Origin: Septoria linicola
Taxonomy: Eukaryota > Ascomycota > Dothideomycetes > Mycosphaerellales > Mycosphaerellaceae
Assembly (NCBI GenBank): GCA_024114885.1
Contig: CP099418.1
Span: 5,146,001-5,210,000 of the forward strand
Direction of reading: 5' to 3'
DNA: 64,000 bases
The notes under the pieces were generated by a model. That model searched no databases, was not told the origin of the DNA, and worked only from the letters and a program-made list of their open reading frames with translations. This document shows positions 30,405 to 42,748 of the stretch, piece by piece (the stretch's first letter is position 1; the number at the start of each line of letters is the position of its first letter). Position numbers and translations under genes: made by a program.

Positions 30405-33259
30405 ATGGCGACAGCTACAGTGACCGAGTTCGTCACCACGACAGTCAATGCGACCGCTGCGACAGCTCTAGCCACCAGCGGGAATCGAGCAACACCGCAA
30501 GGAGGAATCCTCGAGGGCATAGATCCGACCCATTATGATTCTAAGGTATTGAGGGATATGTTCACATTACCAGTAGTCGAAGTGCAGACTGACTGGAGCT
30601 ACAGAACCCCATCATCCTGTTCATCATTCAAGCCGGCATCATCATCATCTTCTGCCGCCTCCTTCACTGGCCTCTCTCCAAGGTCCGCCAACCTCGAGTG
30701 ATTGCCGAGGTCATTGGAGGCATCATGCTTGGTCCTTCTGTGATGGGGCGAATTCCCGGCTTCAGTAACGCCATTTTCCCTTCCGCCTCGATACCGAACC
30801 TCAACCTCGTAGCAAATCTTGGGCTGGTGCTGTTCTTATTTCTCGTAGGATTGGAAGTCGATCTGAGATACTTCTTCAGCAATTGGAGGGTTGCGCTGAG
30901 TGTAGGAGCTATCGGAATGATTCTCCCTTTTGGCCTAGGATGCGCAATAGCTTGGGGATTATATCACGAGTTTCAAGACGAGCCGAACATTGTGGACATT
31001 GATTTTGGAACATTCATGTTGTTCATTGGCATTGCTATGGCTATCACGGTAAGGAGCGAGAAAGCGAGAGCTTGGGCATTGCAACTGACGCCTCGCAGGC
31101 ATTCCCTGTGCTGTGTCGTATCCTCACAGAGTTACAGCTTCTGGGCACTTCTGTCGGTATCATCACGCTTTCAGCTGGCGTTTCCAATGATGTGGTGGGC
31201 TGGATCCTCCTCGCGCTGTGTGTTGCACTGGTCAATGCTGGAAGCGGGCTGACCGCGGTGTGGGTGCTCCTGACTTGTGTTGGATATGCACTCTTCCTCT
31301 TCCTGGCAGTCCGTCCAGTCTTCATGTGGTACCTGCGCCGGAGTCGCGCACTCCAGGATGGTCCATCTCAAGCAGTCATCGTGGTGACTCTGCTCATCGC
31401 TCTCGGATCTTCCTTCTTCACTGGGGTCATTGGAGTCCACGCCATCTTTGGCGCGTTCATGGCTGGCCTTATCTGTCCTCACGAAGGAGGTTTTGCGATC
31501 AAGATTACAGAAAAGATTGAGGATCTAATTGGTGCTCTTTTCCTGCCACTGTACTTTGCGCTTTCTGGACTGTCCACCAATATTGGACTGCTTGACAATG
31601 GCATTACCTGGGCATATGTCGTCGGTGTGATTGCAATTGCCTTCATCGCCAAGTTCGTGGGCGGTACTCTCGGCGCAAAGGCCAACGGACTCGTCTGGCG
31701 AGAGTCCTTTACGATCGGAGCACTCATGTCCTGTAAAGGTCTTGTAGAGCTGATTGTGCTCAACATTGGTCTGCAAGCGCGTATCTTGAGTACCCGAACC
31801 TTTACCATCTTCGTGGTTATGGCCCTCGTGACCACCTTCGCAACCACTCCACTGGTGCAAGCACTTTACCCACCTTGGTATCAGCGTAAATTGGAGGCGT
31901 GGAAGCGCGGCGAGATTGACTGGGATACCGGAAAGCCTTTGAGCGATATGGACTCCGACAGCGTAGTGCAGCAGAAGCAAGATGCCACTAAAGTGCGTAA
32001 TCTGCTGGTCTACCTCCGACTGGACAACATGCCAACTCTTCTTGCTTTTGTGTCCTTGTTGGGCACGAAGCCCACAGAGATCGTGCACAGAGAGCATCCT
32101 TCGAGAGAAAGCGAAAAGCTCGAAGAGAGCGTCCACGAGATCCATAACGGCAAAAGAGTTGAAGTGCATGGAGTGCGTCTGCTTGAGTTGACCGAGCGTG
32201 GGTCCTCGGTAATGCAGGTAACGGAAGTCGATGAGTTCTCACTGTTTGACCCCATCTTGAATGCCTTCAGAGTGCTGGGTCAAATGTTCAATCTTGCTGT
32301 CTCCGGCGAGGTGAGTTCACTGGTTTTGACGTTTTAGCTTGGGATATCAGTATTGACATTGGCAGGTCACGGTCGTGCCGGAAAGCAGCTTCGCGGACAC
32401 GCTCGTTCACAAAGCTGTGGAAGAATCATCCGACTTACTCCTTATCCCATGGAGTGAGACTGGAACTTTGAGTGAAAAGCAGGTCGTCTCGAACGACAAC
32501 ATCAAGAACAAATTGTCCAGCGCTACGTACAGTGCTTTCGTCCGAGAAGCTTTGAACACAACACAGTGCCACACAGCGGTCTTCATCAATAAGGGCTTCT
32601 CCGGGTCATTAAAGCAAAAGCCGCTTGCGCTGCATCGCACTATGAGCGCCTTGAGCGTCCGCAGTCAGCGAGATCACCCTACGACACTGCTCAATGTTGA
32701 CCAGAGCCATCATATCTTCATGCCTTATTTCGGACTTGGCGCGGATGATACGGTAGCTCTGCGGCTTGTACTGCAACTTGCCGAGAATCCCAGTGTCACC
32801 GCAACCATCGTACACTATGAATCGGAAGACGGTATCGAGCAGGCTCCATCAGACGAGGTCATCAACGCTAAGCAAACAGAATCGAAGCGTCCAGAGATTC
32901 TCAAAGCTCTTTCCCTGGGAAGCAAGACTTCGCACAACAGTGGAGGACATTCCGTTTTCTTCGCAACATTGCAAAAGTCCGTTACAGCAGACGTGGCTTC
33001 ACGAGTTGTCTTCGACACCGTTCGACATAGCAAGAACCCTATTCAAGACGCTCTTGCAAAAGCACAAGAAGAAATCGCGCAGAATCCAAAGAATGGAGGC
33101 GACATTATCGTGGTCGGCAGACATGTTGATCACTTCAAGGACAGCAGTAGCGGCAACGCTTCTGACTGTCTTGGAATAGCTGCAGATACCCTTGCTAGCA
33201 GCGGCATTAGAGCGAGTTTACTTGTCGTGCAGGCGAAGAGTCCTGGCACGCCATCATAG
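30405..33259 (+). CDS. KHA1: K+/H+ antiporter of the CPA2 family (Kha1-like)
   Basis: Exchanges K+ for H+ in endomembranes (Golgi in yeast), controlling lumenal pH and potassium. Four exons, 30405-30545, 30605-31048, 31099-32310 and 32366-33259, give 896 residues with all introns in phase 0. Residues about 48-470 are the CPA2 antiporter core with roughly 12 helices. Visible blocks are RQPRVIAEVIGGIMLGPSVMG, LGLVLFLFLVGLEVDL, MAITAFPVLCRIL (joined over an intron), GVSNDVVGWILLALCVAL with the ND transport motif, and VIGVHAIFGAFMAGL. After the membrane part comes a long cytosolic region with two universal-stress-like segments (DNMPTLLAFVSLLGTK and HHIFMPYFGLGADDTVALRL). It is convergent with the CUE-domain gene. 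Confidence 0.95.
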
Positions 33260-33490
33260 ATAAAGGCATGGAATGGCGTTTGGATGGCATTGGATATATG
33301 GAATCATGAAGTTACGACATGCAAACGACTCTCTCACACATATGCATATAGACCAAAATGCACGGATGAAACACATCTGAGCAAAAGTCCGATTGCAGTC
33401 GTGAAAGCCTCATAGCCCTGTTCTCGTAAACGTGCTTCTCTCATTACTTCGTTTGCGTACAGGTCCGAAGGTGTGCACACTCGTAGACTC

Positions 33491-34049
33491 TTACTGATTA
33501 GCAGCCAATTCCGTCAGCATCTCGCGTGCAGCTGGCACAGACTGCGTATCTGAATACAGAGCCGCCACTAGAGATGAGTCTATATTCGGGAACTCTTGTG
33601 ATAGCTGCGCCACGTCTCGGTCTGCTTGGGATTCTGGCTTCGTATCTGCTCAAGTGTTTAGGACATGAATCGGTAACAGCTCACGCTGGTCTAGACGTGG
33701 GACGCTTACTGTTCATCTCGAAGTGCTCAAGTGCTTCACGCTGCTCGCCCCTCTGATCATCCGGGACAAACGCAGTTTCCTCGAATGTCCCGGCACGACG
33801 GGGAGGTTGACCGATGGGTGGATCGTAGCTTGATTGCTGGTATGGCTGCTGCTGCTGGCTTTGCTGTTGCGGCTGATATGATTGCTGACTTTGCTGTTGC
33901 GTTTGATCGTAAGGTGCCTGGTTTGCTTGGTAGCCATATTGCTGTGATTGCTGTGGCTGTTGTGACGTCGCATCGGCCCAAGGGTTGCTTGATGGGAGAC
34001 CCTCTTGAGGCGCTCCGTAGCTTGAGTTGTAGCCTTGATTCGAAGACAT
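33491..34049 (-). CDS. Small Gln-rich CUE-domain protein
   Basis: Exons 34049-33710 and 33645-33491 (phase-1 intron, donor GTAAGC) encode 164 residues. The N-terminal 90 residues are Gln/Tyr/Ser-rich (repeated YQPQQQSQQQ) with an NPWAD motif. The second exon supplies a CUE-like ubiquitin-binding helix bundle: DVAQLSQEFPNIDSSLVAAL, then YSDTQSVPAAREMLTEL. CUE domains bind mono-ubiquitin through an MFP-type motif and a C-terminal di-leucine; here the motif reads EFP and the helix ends in EML. The unspliced frame would lose this domain entirely. It is divergent from the flavin monooxygenase gene with 359 bp between starts. Its partner in ubiquitin sorting or autophagy is unknown. Confidence 0.8.
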
Positions 34050-34408
34050 CGCGATGCTGCACGGAGTGTTGAGAGTCGTGTAATTAGGTATAGTGACTTG
34101 TATGTAGCAACAACTGTGTTGCCTTGGACAGCCGTGGAGCTTGATTGTGCCAGTCAGCCAGTCAGCCGGTCAACGTCAGCGGATCGGAGGCAGTTTTTCC
34201 GTAATTCAGCTTCGGCTCTATTCACTATTCACTACTCACTTTCGAGGTCCTCTACTTTCTTTTCTCTGCTCGTTAGTGCCTCGGAGCTATATAGACTTGA
34301 TTTGTTCGAGGTCTTCAGCAGTCTTGCGTGAACGAGAACGGCATCGAACACCTCGATCTTGATTCGCGACACGAGAGATCAGATGCGCACAACAATACAC
34401 CCACAACA
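34050..34408. promoter_or_regulatory. Divergent promoter, CUE gene / flavin monooxygenase gene
   Basis: A 359-bp spacer between two start codons. It includes near-tandem CAGTCAGCCAGTCAGCCGGTCA around 34151-34172, a short direct repeat of CAGTCAGC-like units. Confidence 0.4.
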
Positions 34409-36885
34409 ATGTCGATGAAAACAGTCTGTACGTAAAGCGACTACCCAAAGGCATCCACCCCTGTTCAAGTGTCTCTGCCTGTTATGCCGATGCTACGGCA
34501 TTCATTGCCCACATCGATATAGTAGCCAAACACAGAGACATGCGAGATATGACTGAGACACTGCTGACCTTCGACCTGTCACTTTCAGGTATAGTGGGTG
34601 CTGGCCCATCCGGTATGTCTATTGACCTGCACAAACTGGCACGGAGCTTACTATCTCTCCACGCTTTGACTAGGTCTTGCCAGTGCCAAAGTCTTGTTGC
34701 AGACATCACAGTTTGAGGTCACCATTTACGAGCAATCTGACCAGGTTGGTGGTATCTGGAGCACTACCAGAGACTCATGGCAGGATGGCTTCCTGCATCC
34801 TGAGACGCCGACCAATCTCTCGCGCTTCACAGTCGCTTTCTCTGACTTGGACTGGCACTCTGTTGGCCTAGACAAGGTTCCTATGTTTCCCAAAGCGTGG
34901 CAAGTCAACCAATACCTCGAAGCCTACCGCCGAAAATATATCCCAGACAACGTCTTCCACTTCGATCACAAGGTTATCAGCATTCAGAAAAGTGGGACGT
35001 CCTGGCGAGTGACCACATGCACCGAACAGGGTGCAGAAGAGATTCGCGATTTTGACTATCTGTTGCTTGGCTCAGGTTTCTTCTCGGGGCCAAGATCCCT
35101 TCCCAACGATGTACAAAGTATGTCAACAGAGTCGCATCTCAAGATCATCCACAGCTCGCAATTTCGAAGTCTTGACGATTTGTTTGACAACGCCGAGAAT
35201 GCGACTGGTAAGACGATACTGTTGATCGGCGGTGGCAACTCTGCAGGTGTGTGGACATTTCAATCCTTCACACAGTACTTATGCAAGCAAGTTGACTTTA
35301 CTTAGGAGAGGCCACAGCGGCAGTTGCTCAACAGCTATCAGATGCCTGGTATTCTCCTGCCACGGGTAGGTCTCGACCTCACAAGGACTGCAAGATTGTG
35401 CACGTTACTCCCCGTCCACTCTATGCGTTGCCACCATACAACCCAATCGACAAGGGGAACGCGACTTATGTGCCGCTGGACTTGAAACTGTATGATCTCT
35501 CAAGACGCCCGGCGGGCCCAATCGTTGGAAATGCAGGACAATTGTCTCAGGCTGCAAAAGACATGATACACAACGCCCTTCAAGCACAAATAGGAGGCGA
35601 TCAGTCCGATTTGCTGAGCTCAGCGTTAGCGATACCGTCGCAAGAGCCACGCTCGGCTGTACATGTGGCTCTTTCAGAAAGCTATCCTGAATTTGTGCGG
35701 AGCGGCCTGATAGAAGTCCACTCTGGACGAGTTGTCATGTTACAGTCGGCAGGAAAGGAGACATGCACAGCTACGGTTGAAGGTACTGCAGGCACGGAGA
35801 CACTGACGAATATCGGAGCTATTATCTACGCGACAGGATACACTCCAGCAACGGCAATCGAATTCCTACCCGATGATGTCAAGCAAGCACTTCATCATGA
35901 TCCTAGCAGCGACCGACTGCCACTGATGCTATCTGGCTGGCAGACGATGTCGCCACACATTCCGGAGCTGGCCTTCATCGGATTCTACGAAGGTCCATAC
36001 TGGCCCATCATAGAGATGCAAGCGCGGTATACTGCACAACGATGGCTCAATCAGACAGCGCAGTCGATAGTTCATCCGCAAGAAGAGACCGAAAAACTAC
36101 TTGCTCTAAGGGCAGAAATGCACAAGCGAAGCCTCTACGTACCGCAATACTGGTTCGGCGACTACCTCGGATACATGGAAGAACTCGCCTCACATCTTCA
36201 TCTCTCACGGAACGACGCCCCCTTCGCAGAACGCGAAGGCCCCACCTCGCCAGCGAGATACCTCTTACCTACCGACTCCAACTGCCAAGCCGAAGCCATT
36301 ATGCAAGACCTCTACACCGTGTGGACCGCATGCACTATCGAGGGCAAATTCGTCGCTCGAGCGGCCTTCCGAGCTCTTCAAGGAAATTGGAACATCACCC
36401 GCAAAATCGATAGCAGACTATCCTCTTTTCCCTGCGGAACACTACAAGGCCAAGCTTCTTTCCACCCTCGATCACCATCGCCAGACAAGAGCCAACATAC
36501 GTTTGACCTGGAATACCTCTACCAAGAATCAGGAACACTAAAGCTCTCCAACGGGGCGTCAATGACCGCGCACAAAAGCTATGTCTATCGGTACTCTGAA
36601 GCGCGGGACGAGTTGAGTGTATGGTTTGTGAAGCCAAACGACGACTTGCAAGTCGATTACCTCTTTCACAATCTGGCCTTTGCTCCGCCGAGCGTGACTA
36701 GAAGTGAAGGGGCCTGTATCGCCAAAGCAGACCATCTTTGCAGCAAGGACATGTACTATACAGAGTACAGATTACCGATCAAGGGCATTGCTCTTCACGA
36801 ATTTACCACGACACATACAGTACAAGGACCACACAAGGACTACACGGCTACGACGGAGTACAAAAGACCAGCAGGAAAGCCTTAG
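34409..36885 (+). CDS. Flavin-dependent monooxygenase fused to DUF6314 (lipocalin-like) domain
   Basis: Four exons, 34409-34427, 34589-34612, 34674-35246 and 35306-36885, encode 731 residues. Two micro-exons of 19 and 24 nt build the N-terminal FAD fingerprint VCIVGAGPSGLASA. Further FMO features are QVGGIWSTT, the second dinucleotide-binding loop LLIGGGNSAGEATAA at about residue 200, and ATGYTPA. Residues about 585-725 form a separate beta-rich unit (GNWNITRKIDS, SLSSFPCGTLQGQASF-like strands, YVYRYSEARDELSVWFVKP) that matches the DUF6314 type, a small lipocalin-like barrel. It probably oxygenates a small nucleophilic or lipophilic metabolite held by the barrel; the substrate is unknown. The gene is isolated from other biosynthetic genes. 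Confidence 0.85.
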
Positions 36886-37082
36886 ACGATTGTACTTTGG
36901 CAGGAGCATGTTCGATTTGAAAGCTCGAGGGGACGAATCTGTGCCGTCTTTTACACCTATCTTGTCAAGCTAAGCTGGCTTCGTGGCCAGTCATAGTAAG
37001 CTGTGATGCCGGTTATCCTGAAGTCGTAGTATCATACATCGTAACGGCTGTGGTGTATCTCGAACAAGGCAATGCTCTGCAA

Positions 37083-39844
37083 CTACTCCTCCTCCGACTC
37101 TTCGCTCTCGTCGTCAGACGTCTCGGCACCGCGCCCCTTAGCCGCAAAGCCCGAGGTCGTTGGGCTTGCGCTGCCACTAGCACCGCCGCCCTGGAACTGA
37201 GCCAACTGTTTCTGGATGTTGTCGATGGCAGACTGCTGCTCAGCCTTGCCCATGGGCTTGTGCTTCTTGCGCTTGCCACCCTTTGCTCCACGACGCTCGC
37301 CCGGCTCAAAGTCATCGTCATCTGCGCCAGCGCCGTCATCGGGTGTCACGGCGCGAGCCTTCTTGTGAGGATTACCGAAGATGCCGCGAACAAAGGTCAA
37401 GAGCATGGCTTGGACATGATTTGGCAAATCATCGATCTCAAGCTCCATTTCCTCTTGCTCTGCGTACTTGGAGCAATTGGAGGTGATAATGCCAGTGAGC
37501 TGCTCAACTTGGGGGCCGTCCATTTTGCCGACAGCCTCCGAGATCTCTTGCTTCTCCTCGTAAGTGACCATCTTGGGTTTCTTAGGCTTGCCGGCCTTTG
37601 TCACAACTGGTTTAGCCTTTGGAAGGGGCGCAGCGCTGGCCTTCTTCGAAGAACTCTTTGGAGCTTTAGCCTTCTTTGAAGGCTTAGGCTGCTGGCCCAA
37701 ACCAGCAAGAGCATTCTGCATATCAGCGAGTTGCTTCTGCAATGCACGAATGGTTCCGGCGGCGTCTTGAGGAGTCTCCTCCTCCTCTTCCTCCTCGTCC
37801 TCCTCGTCGCCGCTCTCCTCGTCGGATGCAGATGCGGCACGTGCCTGACGCTGCTTCTTCTCCCAGTTCTCCTTGCTACGCCACAATTGGTCAAATTCTC
37901 GACGCAACCCAATTCCAAGATCGCGTACTGGGTTACCGTTCGGATTAAACGCAAGGCAGTTGTCAATCATGAGGTCAAAATCCTTCTTGACCTCTGAAGC
38001 CCGGCTGTACTGTCCGTTTTTGAGCTTCTGCGTCATAGTCCCAAGGTCCATAGGTTGCTTCACTATCTGTCGATAGTGTGGAATGTTGAGCGCCACGGGG
38101 TCGACAGGAGCCAGGAAGACACTGTTGACGTTGGCATATCTGGGAGAACGTATCTTGTTGAGCACCTCTTCCGCAAAGCGAAGCTCCAATTGATGCTCCT
38201 TGCGCTTCGGCTTAGCGTAGGCTAGCTCTCGCGCAGGTGGTGGTTTGATAGCACGAGCCGGTCGATTGGTGGTGGATTCTCGTCGAATCTGCGGAGTGCC
38301 GTCCGGTTGCAAAGCGAACGGTTCTGATGATGAACCGTTCGCTGAGGAGAGATTCGTGGGTGGATGTGCGGCAGATCGGGACTCGCGGCGTGCTGGAGCG
38401 GGAGGTTTTGGAGAAGCCTTCTTTGGCTGGGGTCGTGCTGGAGCTGGCTGATCGGCACTTGGGACTGACTCCATCATCTTGCGGAAATACGCTTCCATGG
38501 CCATTCCGATCTGCGTCACTGCGTGGTTAGGGCCATTGAATATCCGCGTATTGTTGATGATCAATGCGAAGTCATCAGCAAAGTCTTGAACACAGCTGTA
38601 ACGGCCGGCCTTCAGCTTCTGCTCCATGGTGTTCAAGTCCATTGGCTGCTTCACTATGTCTGGGTATGTCGGGATGTTCAATGCGACAGGATCGACCGGA
38701 TTCAGGAACGGCGCCGAATTCTTGGTCTTCTTCAAATTCTTCATCTTCTCCTGCAGGAAGCGGGTTTGTGGAGGAGTAAGAGGCTTTGTGCTGTATTTGG
38801 GTGTGGTTGCCGATGCCAACGACCGTGGTGCGGTAGACGCATCAGCATCCTTCACTTCCGCCTCAGTGGGATTGCTTGACACAGCGGTCGCCTCGGTCTT
38901 CACTTCCGCGGTCGGCTGCCCATTCGTGGCAGGCACTGCTTCAGCAGCTGCTGGCTGCGCTTCTGTGGGCCGAATGTCCATCGCGTCCGCCGTGGCTTGC
39001 GGTGCAGCTTCGACTGGTGCTGAGATACTCTGACCGTTCGTAGTATTCACAGGCTCCGATTCTGGCTTTGCCTCGATCGGCGCCGATTCTGCGATCTCAC
39101 CTTCCACGCGCGTTCGCTTTGCAGCCCGACCCTCCTCCTCCTCGGCGCCATCGTCATCCTCCTCTCTTGGTCGCACCAGGCTCGTTTCGCTTGATGCAGA
39201 TACTGGCGCGATTAACGGCTCTTCATCGGGCCGCCCTGTTGCATCAGTTCCGGTCTCGATTGCGGACGCAGCCACGGGAACGGGCGCATCTGCGATTACC
39301 GGCGCTGTGACAGCTGCCTGCACCGCGGACTCTGTGGAGGGCTGTAAATCAGCTTGCACAGCGGGTGAATCAGCCACAGGCTGCTCTGCTGAAGTCATTT
39401 CGGTATCGAGATTGGCTTCCGAGGTCACCAACGGCTCATCTGGGGGAGGAGTTGGATGTGAGGTAGGCGCGTCTTTGGGAATGAAGTCGGCGACAGCTGT
39501 AATTCCTGATGTGACATTCTCGATCGGTTTTGTTGCGCTCGGCGCATCGGCGCTCGTATTCGCTGACAGTTCGGATTTCGAGATCGTGGCATTCTCCTCG
39601 AATGCTTCGGTGTTGGCCGTGGTGTCCGTCATGGTATGGTCACCGTTACTGTGAAAATGATCAGATGTATAGGCGATGGAAGCAGATGGAAAGGTGAAGC
39701 CAATAAATGTGTTCCCTCCACCGCGGCCAACATGGTGACGAATGAATTGAACGCGAACATAGTGAGTACATACCCATTAGTTAAAGGCGCATCGTTCACC
39801 AGCGTGTTATTCACGGGCTCCGGATGCGCGACTTCTGAGGCCAT
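37083..39844 (-). CDS. BDF1: BET-family double-bromodomain factor
   Basis: Reads acetylated histone H4 and recruits TFIID and SWR-type complexes. Exons 39844-39774 (71 nt) and 39648-37083 give 878 residues. The first exon (MASEVAHPEPVNNT...) is joined in phase 2 through a 125-nt intron, so an ATG-only call at 39632 misses 29 residues. Bromodomain 1 lies about 320-426 (ZA loop NPVDPVALNIPTYPDIV, acetyl-lysine Asn in INNTRIFNG). Bromodomain 2 lies about 510-620 (APVDPVALNIPHYRQIV, NCLAFNPNG). The ET domain is about 713-776 (VTYEEKQEISEAVGKMDGPQ). N-terminal 300 residues are Ala/Thr/Glu-rich with a KRTRVE nuclear signal. The C-terminus is a Ser/Glu-rich casein-kinase-type tail. Confidence 0.96.
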
Positions 39845-40902
39845 GGTGAAGCGACGCGACGAAAGTGCAGCGGCCTACTGCACGTGATTTCGCGCTCGAC
39901 TCGATGCAAGTATTCGATGCGCGACGACGTTGTTTGCCCTGTCGCGTGTCGTCGATGATTGTGCAAGATCTAAAGAGCACGTAAACAATGCGCGCACGTG
40001 ATTCTGAGATAGATGCAGCAAGGTGGGGCGAGAATGTCGATGAGAAGAAACACCAGTGGGATTCAAAGCAAATGTTTAGGAACGGAAGCTGGCGACGAAG
40101 TAAATAGTTGGTGAGTGTCCTTAGCGCACGGCCCGTCCCGCCGGAGTGACTTTTCGAGCTGCCTTGCGCAGGAAGGAGACACCACCGGCAGTGGCAAGTG
40201 CTGTTGTCGCCACAAGAGTGACGGCCTAGTGAAGATACGCAGCTGGTGGCCAGTAAGTGAATCGAGGTGGCGACGTTGCGAGTTCAGAATGTTCGATTGT
40301 TATGCAATGTGTTGTGCAGGTGCAGTGTGGCTAGCGTCGACGCAAAGATGCCTGAGCGGTAGATGCTGGCTCATGAAAAACTGGTTGGTGAATCAGAAGC
40401 GCGGGGCTTCACTGCCTCTGATAGCCGGAGGCATGCAAGGGCGACGATGGCAGGAAAGGTGTCAGGACTGGTGCTTCTTCTGACCTGCCCTCGACAGCAA
40501 GGTCCGGCCTCTTCGCGGCGTGCGACATGATTGGCTTCCGGAGGCCCCTTGATGCTAGCCGCAAGTGCGAATTTCTCAGAAGAGCTGCTCCAGCCATCGT
40601 CCTACAGCGTGCAGCGTGCGTGATGTGGTTTGGGGACTTGCTGATGCGAAGGCCAACGAGATGCCGAATGGAAGAGCATTAATGAGAATTCTGGGAGAAA
40701 TGGTTACGTGAAAATGTAGACGATCGTCAATGTATTTATCAATCGATAAATCGTTCAAACCAGGCTCGCCAAGGCCGAAAGAGTTGTTCCGAAAAAACTA
40801 TCTTGCGCTCGTTACGCCTTCGCAAATGTGCAGCTCCGAGCAGCACAGTTCTCTGTGCCAACACAATCTTTGTACATTAATCCGACAGAACATGCCGAGA
40901 CC
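39845..40902. other. Divergent promoter region, BDF1 / Utp12-domain gene
   Basis: About 1.06 kb. Small frames on both strands (for example 40115-40483 plus) have no recognisable content. No beta-propeller coding sequence is present here that could be an upstream exon of the Utp12-domain gene. Confidence 0.45.
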
Positions 40903-42312
40903 ATGAGTGCCATCAAACGACCACGTCCTCGCCAAGCAGGGCCTCGCTCTGCCTCGCCTTCATCCAAGAGATTGAAGGCATCTCACGGACCCGCCCAGAC
41001 TGGACTCGAATCTCTGGTCGATGAAAATGCGAGAACTGGAAAGAAGCTGACGGCCAAGCTGACCAATGGCGTTGGAAAGGCTGCGTCGCATCGAGTAGAT
41101 GAATCTCGCACGCTCGCCGCTCAGGACAGCTCGGCGGAGGACGAAGCAAATGTGCGAAAAACTCAAAAAAGCGATGTCATTTCCATATCCAGCGGAGACG
41201 AATCTAGCGATCTTGAAGACGAGGACGAGGATGATGATGTTGCAGGTGGTGCTCAGCAGCAAGGACTCTCGAACGGTCACGCATCGGCTGGAGGGGAGCA
41301 AGCAGCAGCAGCAGATGATGACGATCTAGACATGGCTGATGCAGATGTCACGAGTGAGCCAACTTTTGGAGATCTACTTCAGGCACGACATGGAGGAGCA
41401 ACCATTGATGTGCAAAAGACGTTGCAGCGCGAGGACGGCACATCAAGTGCACTGATGCCCACAGATGGCAGAAAAGTGCTTCAGCTTCCAACGGCTGGCT
41501 CACTCGGCACTGTCTTGACGCAAGCTCTGAAGACGAACGACAAAGACCTGCTTGAAAGCTGTTTTGCTATGCCTGATGTTAATGCCATCCGCGCGACAAT
41601 TCAACGCCAGCAATCACCACAAATCGCAACACTCTTGCAGCGGATAGCGGAGCGCATACACAAAAGACCTGGGCGTGCTGGTAGGTTAATGATATGGATA
41701 CAATGGTCGCTTGTCACGCATGGCGGATACCTTGCCAATCAGCCGGAGCTGATGAAGAAGCTGAAGGCTCTGGCTCAAGTCACCAGAGAGCGAGCCAATG
41801 GTCTTCAGCCATTGCTACATCTCAAAGGTAAGCTCGATCTATTGAGCGCCCAGTTGGAAGCCAGAAGAAGCATGCAAGCGCAATCCCGTGCTGCGAACGC
41901 AGACGACATGGATGACGAGCAGGATGTATTGTATATTGAAGGACAAGATACAGCGTGGTCGAGCGATGATGAGGCGGGAGCAGCAAATGCGTCGTCCGGT
42001 CGAAGCGGGAGAAAGAAATTGCTTCCTGCCGTCGACAACGAGAGTGGACAAGAGTCAGGCGGCGATGCTGATTTGCCAAATGGGTTCATCAACGGCATCG
42101 AGGACGATTCTTCGGCCGATGAAGACGACGAGCGACACGATGGACTGGTCGATGACGAGGCCGAGGAAGCCTCAAGCGATGAAGAGGACTCGGATGAAGA
42201 GGCTCAAAGCGATGCCTCTTCGGAGGAGGAAGAAGACAGCTCTGGAGACGACGAGAGCGAAGTCGAGGCCGTCAAGCAGCCAAAGCCTCAGACTCTCAAT
42301 CGCAAAAGATGA
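40903..42312 (+). CDS. Utp12-domain small-subunit processome protein (Utp5/WDR43-like)
   Basis: Component type of the t-UTP/UtpA subcomplex for nucleolar pre-18S rRNA transcription and processing. One exon, 469 residues from ATG 40903. Residues 1-145 are basic then acidic and disordered, with SDVISISSGDESSDLEDED. The Utp12 domain is about 180-320: GSLGTVLTQALKTNDKDLLES, the helical block ATLLQRIAERIHKRPGRAG, then LMIWIQWSLVTHGGYLANQP and LLHLKGKLDLLSAQLEAR. The last 100 residues are an extreme Ser/Asp/Glu tail. Yeast Utp5 carries an N-terminal WD40 propeller before this domain. None is seen here or upstream, so this is either a shortened Utp5 or a separate Utp12-only paralogue. Confidence 0.8.
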   Translation: MSAIKRPRPRQAGPRSASPSSKRLKASHGPAQTGLESLVDENARTGKKLTAKLTNGVGKAASHRVDESRTLAAQDSSAEDEANVRKTQKSDVISISSGDESSDLEDEDEDDDVAGGAQQQGLSNGHASAGGEQAAAADDDDLDMADADVTSEPTFGDLLQARHGGATIDVQKTLQREDGTSSALMPTDGRKVLQLPTAGSLGTVLTQALKTNDKDLLESCFAMPDVNAIRATIQRQQSPQIATLLQRIAERIHKRPGRAGRLMIWIQWSLVTHGGYLANQPELMKKLKALAQVTRERANGLQPLLHLKGKLDLLSAQLEARRSMQAQSRAANADDMDDEQDVLYIEGQDTAWSSDDEAGAANASSGRSGRKKLLPAVDNESGQESGGDADLPNGFINGIEDDSSADEDDERHDGLVDDEAEEASSDEEDSDEEAQSDASSEEEEDSSGDDESEVEAVKQPKPQTLNRKR

Positions 42313-42748
42313 GTGGTGGAGGGCGACCACATTGTTTGACATATGGCGTTGATGGGAAGCGGAACCTCTGTACATTGAGCTGACCTGGGCAGATGACTGT
42401 GCATGCCACTTGCTATAGGATGCCCAGAATTACTGTAAAGCTTTGGAAATCATAGCGTGGCGTTATGGACAGAATGTGTCGCTCAACTACACCTTTGACC
42501 AACATCGGCCATTATCGAATTCACTAATGCTGCTTCTCGGATTGATTTCCTTGTTCACTAATATCAGCAGGTGGCCGAGAATAAAAGGAGCACAAAGCCG
42601 AACGGCATTGCATTGTACAAGCTTTGTCTTGTTACGCGAGACCTCTTTGTGGTCAACAAGCTGTGCCCCGAATAAATGTATGGGCATCTACTCGACGCGG
42701 GGACTATCGACCATACACCGACTGAGAGAACACTACAACCCAAGCATA
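42313..42748. other. Intergenic with upstream open frame
   Basis: The frame of the next gene stays open back to 42443 without an ATG in a good position; treated as 5' UTR and promoter. Confidence 0.45.
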
